Assembly: GCF_003369835.1 (NCBI RefSeq)
Contig: NZ_QPMJ01000002.1
Location: 620,001-684,000 of the forward strand
Direction: 5' to 3'
Length of the DNA stretch: 64,000 nucleotides
From: Halorussus rarus
Lineage (GTDB): Archaea > Halobacteriota > Halobacteria > Halobacteriales > Haladaptataceae
Under the pieces are notes generated by a model, which was given only the letters and a program-made list of their open reading frames with translations, made no database searches and was not told the origin of the DNA. Numbering within the stretch: the first letter of the stretch is position 1; every line of letters begins with the position of its first letter. Positions 9,520 to 20,164 of the stretch are shown piece by piece. The position numbers were made by a program, and so were the translations under genes.

Positions 9520-10644
9520 ATGGAAACGGCGGACATCGAAACGGACCTCAGTCTCTTCAAGTATGACAACCTCGAACAGTTACCCGAAGCGTACCGGGGA
9601 CTGGACGAGGAGGAGCGAACGGAACGCATCGAGGCCGCCAAGGCGGCGCTCGGCGACGATCTCGTCATCCTCGGCCACAACTACCAGCGCCGGGAGATCG
9701 TCGGGCACGCCGACTTCGTCGGCGACTCGTACCAGTTGAGCGTCGAGGCCGCGGAGGCCGACGCCGAGTACGTGGTGTTCGGCGGGGTGACGTTCATGGC
9801 CGAGTCGGCCGACATCATCACCGACGACGACCAGACGGTCATCCTGCCGTCGATGGAGGCCTCCTGCCCGATGGCCGGGATGGCCGAGGCCCTCCAGGTC
9901 GACGCGGCGTGGGCCGAGATCACCGAAGCGGCGCCCGACGCCGACATCGTCCCGGTCACGTACATGAACTCCTACGCCGACCTGAAGGCGTTCTGCGCCG
10001 AGCAGGGCGGCGCGGTCTGCACCTCCTCGAACGCCCACGAGGTGTTCGAGTGGGCGTTCGAGCGGGGCGACAAGGTGCTGTTCCTCCCCGACAAGCACCT
10101 CGGCGAGAACACCGCCCACCGCCTCGGGATGGCGGACAGCATCGCCGAGTGGGACCCCTGGGACCCCGAGGGCAAGGACGCCGACGAGGTCGCGGAGAGC
10201 GACATCATCCTCTGGGACGGCTACTGCCAGGTCCACGAGCGCTTCCGCGTCGACCACGTCGAGCGGGTACGGGAGGAGTACGACGACGCCAGCGTCATCG
10301 TCCACCCCGAATGTCGCCGCGAGGTCGTGGAAGCCGCCGACGTCGCCGGCAGCACGGCGACCATCTGCGACACCGTGGCCGAGGCCGACCCGGGCGAGAC
10401 GTGGGCCATCGGGACCGAGATCCACCTCGCGAACCACCTCCAGCGGTGGCACCCCGAGGTGAACGTCGTCCCGCTCTGTGGGGAGGCGTGCATGGACTGC
10501 AACGCGATGCGCCAGATCGACCCCAACTACCTGACGTGGGTGCTGGAGGAGCTCGTGGCGGGTCGCGAGCGCAACGTCATCGAGGTCGACCCACAGGAGG
10601 CCGAACTGGCCGAACTGGCGATGGAGCGCATGCTGGAGATCTGA
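9520..10644 (+). CDS. nadA: Quinolinate synthase A
   Basis: Condenses iminoaspartate with dihydroxyacetone phosphate to quinolinate, using a [4Fe-4S] cluster; first committed part of de novo NAD synthesis with NadB. 374 aa from this start. Motifs: LGHNYQRREI, GDSYQLS, FGGVTFMAESADI, ASCPMAGM, YMNSYADLKAF, and cluster cysteines including the late LCGEACMDC pattern. The in-frame ATG at 9469 would add 17 residues but lies directly on the likely promoter. Its stop is 2 bp before nadB, so nadABC is one operon. Confidence 0.96.
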   Translation: METADIETDLSLFKYDNLEQLPEAYRGLDEEERTERIEAAKAALGDDLVILGHNYQRREIVGHADFVGDSYQLSVEAAEADAEYVVFGGVTFMAESADIITDDDQTVILPSMEASCPMAGMAEALQVDAAWAEITEAAPDADIVPVTYMNSYADLKAFCAEQGGAVCTSSNAHEVFEWAFERGDKVLFLPDKHLGENTAHRLGMADSIAEWDPWDPEGKDADEVAESDIILWDGYCQVHERFRVDHVERVREEYDDASVIVHPECRREVVEAADVAGSTATICDTVAEADPGETWAIGTEIHLANHLQRWHPEVNVVPLCGEACMDCNAMRQIDPNYLTWVLEELVAGRERNVIEVDPQEAELAELAMERMLEI

Positions 10645-10646
10645 CG

Positions 10647-12176
10647 ATGACCGGAACTGCCATTCCCGCGGAGACCGACGTCCTGGTCGTCGGCAGCGGC
10701 GTCGCGGGCTGTGCGACCGCGCTCGCCGCCGCCAGCCAGGGCGCGGAGGTGCTGGTCGTCACGAAGGCGACCCGGCCCGAGGAGACCACGTCCCACTGGG
10801 CGCAGGGCGGGGTCGCCACCGCGCGGTCGGACCCCGACTCGTTCGCACAGGACGTCCTCGACGCCAGCGCCGGCACCGCCGACCCCGAGGCGGTCGAAGT
10901 GCTGGTCGAGGAGTCGCGGGATGCGGTCGAGGACGTGCTGGTCGAGACGCTGGACGTGCCCTTCGACCGCGAGGGCACCCAACTGGATTACGCCCGCGAG
11001 GCCGCCCACTCCGAGCCCCGCATCCTCCACGTCGACGCCAGCACCGGCAGGCACGTGCTCGCGCCGTTCCTGAACCACCTCGACGCGCACGACCGGGTGA
11101 CCGTCCGGGAGGACACCGCCGCGCTCGACCTGGTCACCCACGAGGGGCGCGTCCACGGCGCAATGGTCGACGGAAGCGGCGGAACCGCACCGAAGCCGGT
11201 CTTCGCCGGGGCGACCGTCCTCGCCACGGGCGGCATCGGCGCGCTCTACGAGCACTCCACCAACCCGGAGACCGCGACCGGCGACGGTATCGCGATGGCC
11301 GCGCTGGCGGGCGCGACGGTCGCGGACATGGCCTACGTGCAGTTCCATCCCACGGCCTACTCGGGTGAGGACCCCTTCCTCGTCAGCGAGGCAGTGCGCG
11401 GCGAGGGCGCGGTCCTGCGGAACGCCGAGGGCGAGCGCTTCATGCCCGACTACCACGCGGACGCCGAGCTCGGGCCGCGCGACGTGGTCGCCCGCGCGGT
11501 CGCCGACGAGCGCGAGCGCACGGGCGAGGTCGTACTGGACGTCTCGCCCCTCGACTTCGTCGGGGAGTTCCCGGACCTCGCCGAAAAGTGCGAGGCCCGC
11601 GGCGTCGACTGGCGGGACGGGATTCCTGTCGAACCCAGCGAGCACTTCCTCTGCGGCGGGATCTCGGTGGACGACCGCGGCCGGGCCGACCTCGACCGGC
11701 TGTTCGCTGTCGGCGAGTGCGCCCGGACCGGCGTCCACGGCGCGAACCGGCTCGCGTCGACCAGCCTGCTGGAGGGGCTGGTCTGGGGCCTGCGGGCCGG
11801 CGAGACCGCGGCCGGCTTCGAACCCGAGCGCGTCGAGGCGCCCGACCTGCGCGACAGCGACCCCGACCTGCCCGCGGGATTCGCCCGCGAGAAGTTCGTC
11901 CGGCTGCGCCGGGTGATGGACGAGCACGTGGGGCTGCGCCGGACGCCCGGGGGCCTCCGGCGCGCGACCGCGGTGCTCCGGCGGCTCAAGGGCGAGGTCG
12001 ACGCCTACACCCGGACCCGGACCAGCCGGAGCCTCTACGAGCTCCGGAACGCCAGCGTGGTCGCGCTGCTGGTCGCCCGGCACGCGACCGAGGCCGACCC
12101 GGTGGGCTGTCACGCGCTCGAAGAGGGGGAGTCCGAAACTCGCTCCGAGGAGGTCGAGGCCCGTGCGGGTGACTGA
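10647..12176 (+). CDS. nadB: L-aspartate oxidase
   Basis: FAD enzyme (509 aa) that oxidises aspartate to iminoaspartate for NadA. The N-terminal dinucleotide site is VVGSGVAGCATALAAA; HWAQGGVATA and the active-site region GERFMPDYH follow; C-terminal GANRLASTSLLEGLVWG is the family FAD-binding end. Helical C-terminal domain from about residue 400. Two bases after the nadA stop and overlapping nadC by 14 bp. Confidence 0.96.
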   Translation: MTGTAIPAETDVLVVGSGVAGCATALAAASQGAEVLVVTKATRPEETTSHWAQGGVATARSDPDSFAQDVLDASAGTADPEAVEVLVEESRDAVEDVLVETLDVPFDREGTQLDYAREAAHSEPRILHVDASTGRHVLAPFLNHLDAHDRVTVREDTAALDLVTHEGRVHGAMVDGSGGTAPKPVFAGATVLATGGIGALYEHSTNPETATGDGIAMAALAGATVADMAYVQFHPTAYSGEDPFLVSEAVRGEGAVLRNAEGERFMPDYHADAELGPRDVVARAVADERERTGEVVLDVSPLDFVGEFPDLAEKCEARGVDWRDGIPVEPSEHFLCGGISVDDRGRADLDRLFAVGECARTGVHGANRLASTSLLEGLVWGLRAGETAAGFEPERVEAPDLRDSDPDLPAGFAREKFVRLRRVMDEHVGLRRTPGGLRRATAVLRRLKGEVDAYTRTRTSRSLYELRNASVVALLVARHATEADPVGCHALEEGESETRSEEVEARAGD

Positions 12177-12978
12177 CCGGAAAGTGGAGGCGTGGCTCCG
12201 CGAGGACGTGGGCCACCGCGACGTGACCAACCACGTCCCGGGCGAGACGACCGGTCGGCTCGTCGCGAAGGAGTCGGGCGTCGCGGCCGGTCTCGACGCC
12301 GCGGAGGCCGTCTTCGATTACTTGGACGTGGACGCTGCGGCGACCGTCGACGCGGGCGACCGAATCGACCCGGGCGACGCGGTGCTGGAAGTGGCGGGGC
12401 CTGCGGAGTCGGTCCTCCGGGGCGAGCGCGTCGCGGTCAACGTCGCGGCCCACGCCTCTGGCGTGGCGACGGAGACTCGGCGGGCGGTCGACGCGGCCCG
12501 CGAGGTCACCGACGAGGTGGCGATCGCCGGCACTCGGAAGACAACGCCCGGCCTCCGCGGCGTCGAGAAGCGCGCCGTCGCGGCGGGGGGCGGGGACACC
12601 CATCGCCTCACGCTCTCGGGGATGGTGATGGTCAAGGACAACCACGTCGCCGAGATGGGCCTTGAGGAGGCTATCGCACACTTCCGCGAGGAGAAGTCGT
12701 TCGCCGCGAAGATCGAGGTCGAGGTGGAGGCTCCGGAGGACGGCGTCCGGGCCGCCGACGCGGGGGCCGACATCGTCCTCTTCGACAACATGACGCCCGA
12801 GGCGGTGCGGGAGGGCGTCGAACTGCTGCCCGAGGGCGTGCTCGCCGAGGCGAGTGGTGGCATCGGCATCGAGGACGTGCCGGAGTACGCGGCGACCGGC
12901 GTCGACGTCATCTCGATGGGGTCGCTCACGCACTCGGCGCCGAGCCTGGACCTGTCGTTCCGGACCGGAGAGGAGTGA
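12163..12978 (+). CDS. nadC: Nicotinate-nucleotide pyrophosphorylase (carboxylating)
   Basis: Quinolinate phosphoribosyltransferase (271 aa), converts quinolinate and PRPP to nicotinate mononucleotide. Diagnostic blocks: GTRKTTPGLRGVEKRAV, GGGDTHRLTLSGMVMVKDNH, and IVLFDNMTPEAV. The GTG start at 12163 lies inside the end of nadB, indicating coupled translation. A T-rich stretch after the stop (12988-13016) may end the operon transcript. Confidence 0.96.
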   Translation: MRVTDRKVEAWLREDVGHRDVTNHVPGETTGRLVAKESGVAAGLDAAEAVFDYLDVDAAATVDAGDRIDPGDAVLEVAGPAESVLRGERVAVNVAAHASGVATETRRAVDAAREVTDEVAIAGTRKTTPGLRGVEKRAVAAGGGDTHRLTLSGMVMVKDNHVAEMGLEEAIAHFREEKSFAAKIEVEVEAPEDGVRAADAGADIVLFDNMTPEAVREGVELLPEGVLAEASGGIGIEDVPEYAATGVDVISMGSLTHSAPSLDLSFRTGEE

Positions 12979-13302
12979 CAGAGAACTGCTTTCCTGTCGC
13001 GGTTTTCTCTTCCTTTGGAACTGCCGTACCCCGACACTGACTGGCTACTGACTGCTCTTCTGATTCCCGTCAACGGCCGGGACGAGGGTGATTGGCGGCA
13101 AGACGCTAGCTACTGCCGTCACCTATGAGTTACAGCGACCGCACGGCACCGCAGCCTCACACCTCCCCAGCCTCCTGCGTTGCTCGCTCGCTACGCTCAC
13201 TGCGCTACTCGTCCCTCGCGCGCTTGGCGGACCCTAAGGGTCCGCCAGCGCGCGCCGGGTGGAACCGAGCCTCTAAAACTGGACGAGAAAATCCCGCGAA
13301 CC
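12979..13302. other. Intergenic region with repeat-like hairpin sequence
   Basis: 324 bp between nadC and the convergent gpmI. The first part is T-rich on the plus strand (terminator-like). From about 13160 to 13262 the sequence is a chain of short repeats (TTGCTCGCTCGCTACGCTCA and related) ending in the hairpin listed separately. A 76-codon open frame covers this stretch but has no protein-like composition; no gene is called. Confidence 0.6.
13217..13255. repeat. GC-rich hairpin with three-base loop
   Basis: Arms GGCGGACCC (13226-13234) and GGGTCCGCC (13238-13246) are perfect complements around TAA; the stem extends outward through GCGCGCT/AGCGCGC with one bulged base. Structurally like the hairpins inside gpmI and rnp1. 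It may serve as a terminator for the convergent genes or be a mobile palindromic repeat. Confidence 0.75.
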
Positions 13303-14925
<1,623 letters not shown>

Positions 14926-15075
14926 GGCCGAAGGGAAGCCCTCGCATCCTAACTACCCTTCGCTTGGCGGGGAAGCGCGGACCGGTGCGGATTCCCGGCC
15001 GGACCGACGTGTTCTCCGTCCGACACTCCGGAACGTTCAACAAGACCTTTGGCCGCCCGCGGCGAACGGCGTGGT

Positions 15076-16482
15076 ATGAAAGGTGTCGTCGGTGGGGGAA
15101 TCGCGGGTCTCGCGGCCGCCTACCGCCTCCAGCAGCACGGTCACGACGTGCAGGTGTTCGAAGCCAGCGACCAGGTCGGCGGGCTCGCCGCGGTGTACGA
15201 GACCGCGGGCGACCCGATAGAGAAGTTCTACCACCACCTCTCGGCGACCGAGGAGACCATCGTGGACCTCATCGAGGAGTTGGGGCTGGAAGACGACCTG
15301 CAGTGGCCCATCGGCAAGAACGCCTACTACTGGGACGGGACCGTCTATCCGATGGACAAGCCGTGGGAGATTCTGGCCTACCCCTATATGAGCGTCTACG
15401 ACAAGTTCCGGCTCACGATGCTCACCCAGGAGATCGACGTCCGGGGCGGGATTCCGAAGTTCGACACCTACGAGAACCTCGAGGACTTCGAGGACGTCCC
15501 CATCGAGCGGTTCCTGCGCGAGCACACCACCAACGGGGTGTACGAGGGGTTCTTCGAGCCGCTGCTCGACGCGAAGTTCGGCGACCGCAAGGACGACGTG
15601 AGCGCGGCCTGGCTGCTGGGCCGCATCAAGTTCCGGGGCGAGCGCGACCTCCTGCGGGGCGAACCCCTGGGCTACCTGGAGGGCGGCTTCGGTCAGCTGC
15701 TCGACGCACTCGTCGAGGCGGTGGGCAGGGAGAACATCACGACCAACGCCCGCGTGACCGGCCTGGACCTCGATGACGGCCGCGTAAGCGGGATGACCGT
15801 CGAGACGAGGCCACCCGCGGACGCCGAAAGCGGCGAGGCTGTCGAGGCCGAGGCGGACGGTGGAGTCGAAGCTCAGGACCCCGGCGTCACCACCGAGACC
15901 CACGCGGTCGACGACGTCGTGGTCGCGGCGATGCCCAACGTGCTCGAGGACCTCTGCGGCTACGAGTGCGACATCGACTTCCAGGGCGCGGTCTGCGCGC
16001 TCGTGACGATGGACGAGCAGCTGACCGACACCTACTGGCTCAACATCGCCCACGACGCGCCGTTCGGCGCGCTCATCGAGCACACCAACTACATGCCGCC
16101 GGAGAACTACGGCGGCGACCACCTGCTGTACGTCGCCAGCTACATCCAGGACTACGACGAGGAGCTCTGGCAGCTGGACGAGGGCGAGATCGAGGAGCTC
16201 TGGCTCGGCCACATCGAGGAGATGTTCCCCGACTGGGACCGCTCGCACGTCGAGGAGTTCCGGCTGGCCAAGAACCCCCGCGCGGCGCCCATCTACGAGC
16301 GGGGGTACCTCGACACGGTCATCCCGTACGACCTCTCCGAGGAGGTCGCCGAGGGGCTCTACTACGCCGGGATGGCGAGCCGGGCGCAGTACCCCGAGCG
16401 CAGCCTCAACGGCGGCATCGTCGCGGGCTACGAGTGCGCCGACCGAATCGCGGGCCGCAAGCGGGTCGTCAGCCCGGAATAG
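15076..16482 (+). CDS. NAD(P)/FAD-dependent oxidoreductase, protoporphyrinogen oxidase/phytoene desaturase-like
   Basis: 468 aa flavoprotein. The N-terminal MKGVVGGGIAGLAAAYRLQQHG with FEASDQVGG is the FAD dinucleotide-binding fold of the amine oxidase superfamily. Conserved-looking middle blocks include FYHHLSATEETIVDLIEELGL, PLLDAKFGDRKDDVSAAWLLGRI and GYLEGGFGQLLDAL; the C-terminus GMASRAQYPERSLNGGIVAGYE binds FAD. A polar insertion of about 30 residues (15808-15900) interrupts it. Substrate unknown; isoprenoid/lipid or sugar-nucleotide chemistry are options. ATG at 15076 chosen because the glycine motif begins at residue 6. Confidence 0.88.
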   Translation: MKGVVGGGIAGLAAAYRLQQHGHDVQVFEASDQVGGLAAVYETAGDPIEKFYHHLSATEETIVDLIEELGLEDDLQWPIGKNAYYWDGTVYPMDKPWEILAYPYMSVYDKFRLTMLTQEIDVRGGIPKFDTYENLEDFEDVPIERFLREHTTNGVYEGFFEPLLDAKFGDRKDDVSAAWLLGRIKFRGERDLLRGEPLGYLEGGFGQLLDALVEAVGRENITTNARVTGLDLDDGRVSGMTVETRPPADAESGEAVEAEADGGVEAQDPGVTTETHAVDDVVVAAMPNVLEDLCGYECDIDFQGAVCALVTMDEQLTDTYWLNIAHDAPFGALIEHTNYMPPENYGGDHLLYVASYIQDYDEELWQLDEGEIEELWLGHIEEMFPDWDRSHVEEFRLAKNPRAAPIYERGYLDTVIPYDLSEEVAEGLYYAGMASRAQYPERSLNGGIVAGYECADRIAGRKRVVSPE

Positions 16483-16586
16483 TCCGAGGACACATCCCGG
16501 GCTCGCCGGCGGAATCGGCCGGGTCTGCCGGCAGAACGCCCAGAATACTTTTCCGCGATTTCGGCCTATCCCCGCCGGGGAGACCA

Positions 16587-17345
16587 ATGAGTAGCATCCT
16601 ATCCGAAGCGGCAGACGCGGCGCGAACAGAACTGACGGACGACGGCGCGCGCGGCTCGATACTCCGAGTGGTCGAGCTGGTCGAGGAGACCGACTCCGAC
16701 GGCGAGGGCCGGGCGGTGGCTCGCTCGCTGGGCCGGCCGTTCCTGCTCGTCGACCTGAAGGCCGTGCTCGACTACGTCCGCGGGAACCGCGGGAAGACGA
16801 CCGAGATCGCCGAGGGGCACGTCGAAGAGGCGATTCAGACGGCGACCGACGACGGGGGCCGGCGGCGGGACGAGAGCCGGGGACGCGACGGCGGCGAGAG
16901 CGACGGCCGCGGCGCCCTGTCGAAGCTGTTCCTCCTCGGGGCCGTCGTCGGTCTCGGGTACGTGCTGCGAAAGCGGTCCGACTCGGTCGGTCAGGCCGTC
17001 AGTCAGGCGACCGACCGCGCCCGTGAGGTCGCCGACGAGACGGCCATGCGTTCGGGCGAAGCCGCCCAGCGGACGGAGGCCGTCGCCGGAGAGGCCGCAG
17101 ACCGGATCGAGGAGAGCGGCGAGATGGCCGCCGACCGAGTGCAGGAGGGCAGCGAGACCGCCGCCGAGCAGGTTCGAGAGGGCGGTGAGATGGCCGCCGA
17201 CCGAGTGGAAGAGGGCGGCGAGAAGGTCTCGGACGACATCGAGGGGGCCGCGGACACCGCCGAGGACGCCGAATCGACGGCCGAGGACAAGGCCGACGAG
17301 ATGTCGAGCGACGGGAACGGCGACGACGAAGAGAGCGAGGAGTAA
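16587..17345 (+). CDS. Membrane protein with amphipathic 11-residue repeats (apolipoprotein/LEA-like)
   Basis: 252 aa. The first 90 residues form a helical domain (VDLKAVLDYVRGNRGKTTEIAEGHVEEAI), then a Gly/Asp/Arg linker, one transmembrane helix at about 110-128 (LSKLFLLGAVVGLGYVLRKR) and a long amphipathic tail. Between residues about 145 and 225 the tail repeats units such as AADRIEESGEM, AADRVQEGSET, AAEQVREGGEM, AADRVEEGGEK, an 11-mer periodicity like apolipoprotein A/E or LEA proteins. Ends in a very acidic run. Possible envelope-associated or stress role; function unknown. Confidence 0.8.
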   Translation: MSSILSEAADAARTELTDDGARGSILRVVELVEETDSDGEGRAVARSLGRPFLLVDLKAVLDYVRGNRGKTTEIAEGHVEEAIQTATDDGGRRRDESRGRDGGESDGRGALSKLFLLGAVVGLGYVLRKRSDSVGQAVSQATDRAREVADETAMRSGEAAQRTEAVAGEAADRIEESGEMAADRVQEGSETAAEQVREGGEMAADRVEEGGEKVSDDIEGAADTAEDAESTAEDKADEMSSDGNGDDEESEE

Positions 17346-17426
17346 CGCTCTCCTCGCGGTGACTGGTGGGAACGCAGACTTTTTCGGGCGATCCGCCTTC
17401 GGCAGCGTGTAGCTCGCGTGAACGGG

Positions 17427-18020
17427 TTACGCCTCGGCGTCTTCGTCGCTGACGCCGGGCGCCTGGGTCACGTCCACGTCGGCCGGTTCGTCCTGGCCGC
17501 CGACGTGGACGTTGCCCTCGGCGTCCTCGACGTACACGTCGTCGGCGAAGCCGCCCTCGGCGTAGGGGTGCTCGGGCTCTTCCAGCTTCTCGGGGGTCGA
17601 GGGCGCGTCGGGGATGCCGCCCGCGGGCTCGAACTCCCCGAGCGGGTCGTCGATGGCGATGCCGTGTCGCTCGAAGAACTCGGCGTAGCGGTCGTAGTGG
17701 TCGTCGAGTTCGTCGCTCGGGAACTCCATCATCTCGGTCCAGCCGTGGTTGTAGAAGTCGAAGTTGGCCTGGACGTGGGTGATCTCGCGGGCCTCGGCCT
17801 CCGGGGCGCCCTGCTGGAGCGCGGCGAGGTAGGTGTCCATCGTGGCGTCGAAGAACGCGTCGAGGCGCTCGCGGCGCTCCTCCCGGTGGTCCGGGTCGGC
17901 CTTCTCGAGGAAGATGCGGGTGTGGAGGTCCACCAGCCTGTCCTTCACGAGGTCCGAGACCACCGGCAGTTCCAGCGCCTTCCGGGACGCGAAGTGACGG
18001 ACGTTCTGGTTTATCTTCAT
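17427..18020 (-). CDS. DUF6149-like haloarchaeal protein
   Basis: 197 aa soluble protein; starts KINQNVRHFASRKALELPVVSDLVKDRLVDLHTRIFLEKA, then a helical region with many charged residues, and an acidic C-terminus containing DVYVEDAEGNVHVGG. Resembles the haloarchaeal DUF6149 family; function unknown. ATG at 18020 fits this N-terminus; the longer frame to 18119 adds an atypical Ser/Arg-rich stretch. Confidence 0.75.
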   Translation of the reverse strand: MKINQNVRHFASRKALELPVVSDLVKDRLVDLHTRIFLEKADPDHREERRERLDAFFDATMDTYLAALQQGAPEAEAREITHVQANFDFYNHGWTEMMEFPSDELDDHYDRYAEFFERHGIAIDDPLGEFEPAGGIPDAPSTPEKLEEPEHPYAEGGFADDVYVEDAEGNVHVGGQDEPADVDVTQAPGVSDEDAEA

Positions 18021-18151
18021 CGGGCGGAAGTTGGGACCCGACCCCCAAAAGTCCGTCCGTTCGTCAACAGTTCGCGTGGTACTCGGTCGGCTCTCCCACA
18101 AGCGATACCCAGATAGCAACCCACTTTAACCCCGATGCTGAAGTTTCGGCT

Positions 18152-19393
18152 ATGAGCGAGTCGTACGTGATAATCGGAGACGGCATCGCGGGGAGCTCCG
18201 CCGCGGAGACCATCCGCGAGGAGGACCCCGACGCCGACGTCGCCGTCATCACAGACGAAGGTGAGGCCCTGTACAACCGCATCCTCATCAAGGAGTTCGC
18301 CAAAGGAAAGCTCCCCGAAGCGCCCATCTCCATCCACGAAGAGGGCTGGTACGCCGAACGCGACATCGACCTCGAACTCAACACGTTCGTCACCGACGTC
18401 GACCCCGACGCCCACGAGGTCCACACTCACGACAGCGGCACCTACGAGTACGACAAGCTGCTGGTCGCGACGGGCGGGACGCCGACCCAGCTGCCGGTCG
18501 AGAACAGCGACGCGGAGGGCGTCCACCACTTCTGGACGTTCCAGGACGCCCGGAAGATCCAGGAGCACGCCGAGTCGGCCGACACCGGCGTCGTGGTCGG
18601 GGCGGGGCTGCTGGGCATCGACCTCGCGGCCATCTGCGCCGCCCAGGAGGTCGACGCGAAGTACATCATGCGAGGCAACCGCTGGTGGCGCTACGGGCTG
18701 AGCCTCGACGGCGCCGAGATCATCCACGACGCGCTCGAGGAGAAGGGCGTCGAGCCCGTCCTCGAGAGCGGGGTCGAGGAGTTCCGGACCGACGACGACG
18801 GTCGGGTCGTCTCGACGGTCGACGCCAACGGCGAGGAGTACGAGAGCGACTTCGTGGGGGTCGCCATCGGCCTCAACTTCAACACCGAGTACCTCCAGGG
18901 GACCGGCGTCGAGGAGGACAGCGGTATCGTCGTCGACGAGTACATGCAGACCAGTGTCGACGACATCTACGCCGGCGGCGACATCACCCGGTACTACGAC
19001 ACCATCCTCGACGAGTACGCCCAGAACGGCTCGTGGGGCTCCGCGAAGGAGCAGGGCCAGATCGCCGCGAAGAACATGGTCGCCGACGGCGAGGCCGAGG
19101 CGTTCCGGTGGGTGTCCTCGTACTCCATCACCCACTTCGACTTCCCGTTCCTCAGCTTCGGCTTCCCGACGCTGGGCGACGACGAGTGCGAGCGCAAGTA
19201 CAGCGACACCGAGTGGCGCCGTCTCGCGTTCAAGGACGGTAAGCTCGTCGGCGGCGTCCTCATCGGCGACATCGCCCCGCAGGGCAGGTACAAGGACCTC
19301 ATCCGGCAGGAGGCGGAGGTCGCCGACCAGAAGGAGGTCCTGCTGGAGAAGGACTTCGACCCCGACGAACTCGCGATTCCCCAGGAACAGTAG
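18152..19393 (+). CDS. FAD-dependent NAD(P)-disulfide oxidoreductase family protein
   Basis: 413 aa. SYVIIGDGIAGSSAAETIREEDPDADVAVITDE is the FAD site; LLVATGGTPTQLP and the second dinucleotide site GVVVGAGLLGIDLAAICAA (NAD(P)) follow, then IYAGGDITRYYDTI, the FAD-contacting Asp. No redox-active CxxxxC pair, so it belongs with ferredoxin/rubredoxin/nitrite reductase-type reductases rather than thiol reductases. Electron partner unknown; no ferredoxin gene is adjacent. Confidence 0.9.
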   Translation: MSESYVIIGDGIAGSSAAETIREEDPDADVAVITDEGEALYNRILIKEFAKGKLPEAPISIHEEGWYAERDIDLELNTFVTDVDPDAHEVHTHDSGTYEYDKLLVATGGTPTQLPVENSDAEGVHHFWTFQDARKIQEHAESADTGVVVGAGLLGIDLAAICAAQEVDAKYIMRGNRWWRYGLSLDGAEIIHDALEEKGVEPVLESGVEEFRTDDDGRVVSTVDANGEEYESDFVGVAIGLNFNTEYLQGTGVEEDSGIVVDEYMQTSVDDIYAGGDITRYYDTILDEYAQNGSWGSAKEQGQIAAKNMVADGEAEAFRWVSSYSITHFDFPFLSFGFPTLGDDECERKYSDTEWRRLAFKDGKLVGGVLIGDIAPQGRYKDLIRQEAEVADQKEVLLEKDFDPDELAIPQEQ

Positions 19394-19406
19394 CGGTCCG
19401 CGGCCG

Positions 19407-19535
19407 ACTCACCGACCGGTTCGACGCCTCGGCTGACGGGGTTCACCGACCGTATTCACCGACCGACTCTCCTCATCGACTGACCCGCTCGTCAGTCGAC
19501 GCGATTCACCGACCGACGGCACTCACCGACTGACG
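19407..19535. repeat. Degenerate tandem repeat of ATTCACCGACCG type
   Basis: Copies of a unit close to ATTCACCGACCG or ACTCACCGACTG occur at about 19407, 19441, 19453, 19503 and 19520, with looser forms between (CTCATCGACTGACC). The repeat fills the space between two convergent genes. Confidence 0.7.
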
Positions 19536-19539
19536 CGAC

Positions 19540-19824
19540 TTACTCGGCTAACCACGAGTCGGCCGGTATCTCGTACCCCTCGTCGTCGCAGATGTCGCGC
19601 GCGAGCGACCGCACCGACTGCTCCTGGGGCAGGGTCCCGGACTTGCGTATCGACCGCGCGACGTCCTCGGCGAGCCGGTCGACCGCCGACTCGCCGCCGA
19701 CCGCGCGCACCGCCTCGAACGCCTCGCGGTACTCGTGGTCCTCGGGCGCGGGACCGATTCGCTCGTCGAGTTCCTCGTCCGCGAGTGTCGCGATCTCCTC
19801 CAGGTGGGTGTCGACGCTCGTCAT
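19540..19824 (-). CDS. Small conserved-looking haloarchaeal protein, unknown function
   Basis: 94 aa acidic helical protein (MTSVDTHLEEIATLADEELDERIGPAPEDHEYREAFE region; ends YEIPADSWLAE). No recognised motif; the ending DICDDEGYEIPADSW suggests a small folded domain rather than random frame. ATG at 19824 preferred to the TTG/ATG upstream because it removes a non-acidic extension. Divergent from the next gene by about 100 bp. Confidence 0.65.
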   Translation of the reverse strand: MTSVDTHLEEIATLADEELDERIGPAPEDHEYREAFEAVRAVGGESAVDRLAEDVARSIRKSGTLPQEQSVRSLARDICDDEGYEIPADSWLAE

Positions 19825-19927
19825 GCGAAATTCGACGGTCTCGACGCCTAAAACCCTGGTCGCCGCAAGCGGAACGAACTGCAACCGTACCCAACGTTGT
19901 TATACGTGGAACCGCTACCGAGCGCAC

Positions 19928-20164
19928 ATGCCCCAACTCGAAATCGCCCTGTCGGACGACGTCGACATGCAGATCGACCAGCTGGTCTCCCAGGAGGAGT
20001 TCGTCGACCGGCAGGAGGCGCTCGAGGAGATACTCTCGCTCGGGATCAAGGAGTACCAGACCACGATGGAGAGCGACACCCGCGACGAGATGGAGTTCGC
20101 CGACGAGATGATGGAGACCACCGAGCGGTCGCTGGGCGACGAGGACGAAGGCTACCGGTTCTGA
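19928..20164 (+). CDS. Ribbon-helix-helix (CopG-like) small protein
   Basis: 78 aa. LEIALSDDVDMQIDQLVSQEEFVDRQEALEEILSLGIKEY has the strand-helix-helix plan of RHH DNA-binding proteins (DUF7120-like in haloarchaea), followed by an acidic tail of about 30 residues. Could be a transcriptional regulator; no toxin partner is adjacent. Confidence 0.75.
   Translation: MPQLEIALSDDVDMQIDQLVSQEEFVDRQEALEEILSLGIKEYQTTMESDTRDEMEFADEMMETTERSLGDEDEGYRF

Noticed and set aside
13160-13262. Possible CRISPR or insertion-sequence end
   Set aside because: No regular repeat-spacer pattern, no transposase, and the structure is a single hairpin with short simple repeats.
15037-16587. 516-codon minus-strand open frame opposite the FAD oxidoreductase
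   Set aside because: The plus strand carries a full flavoprotein with motifs at both ends; the minus frame is a shadow.
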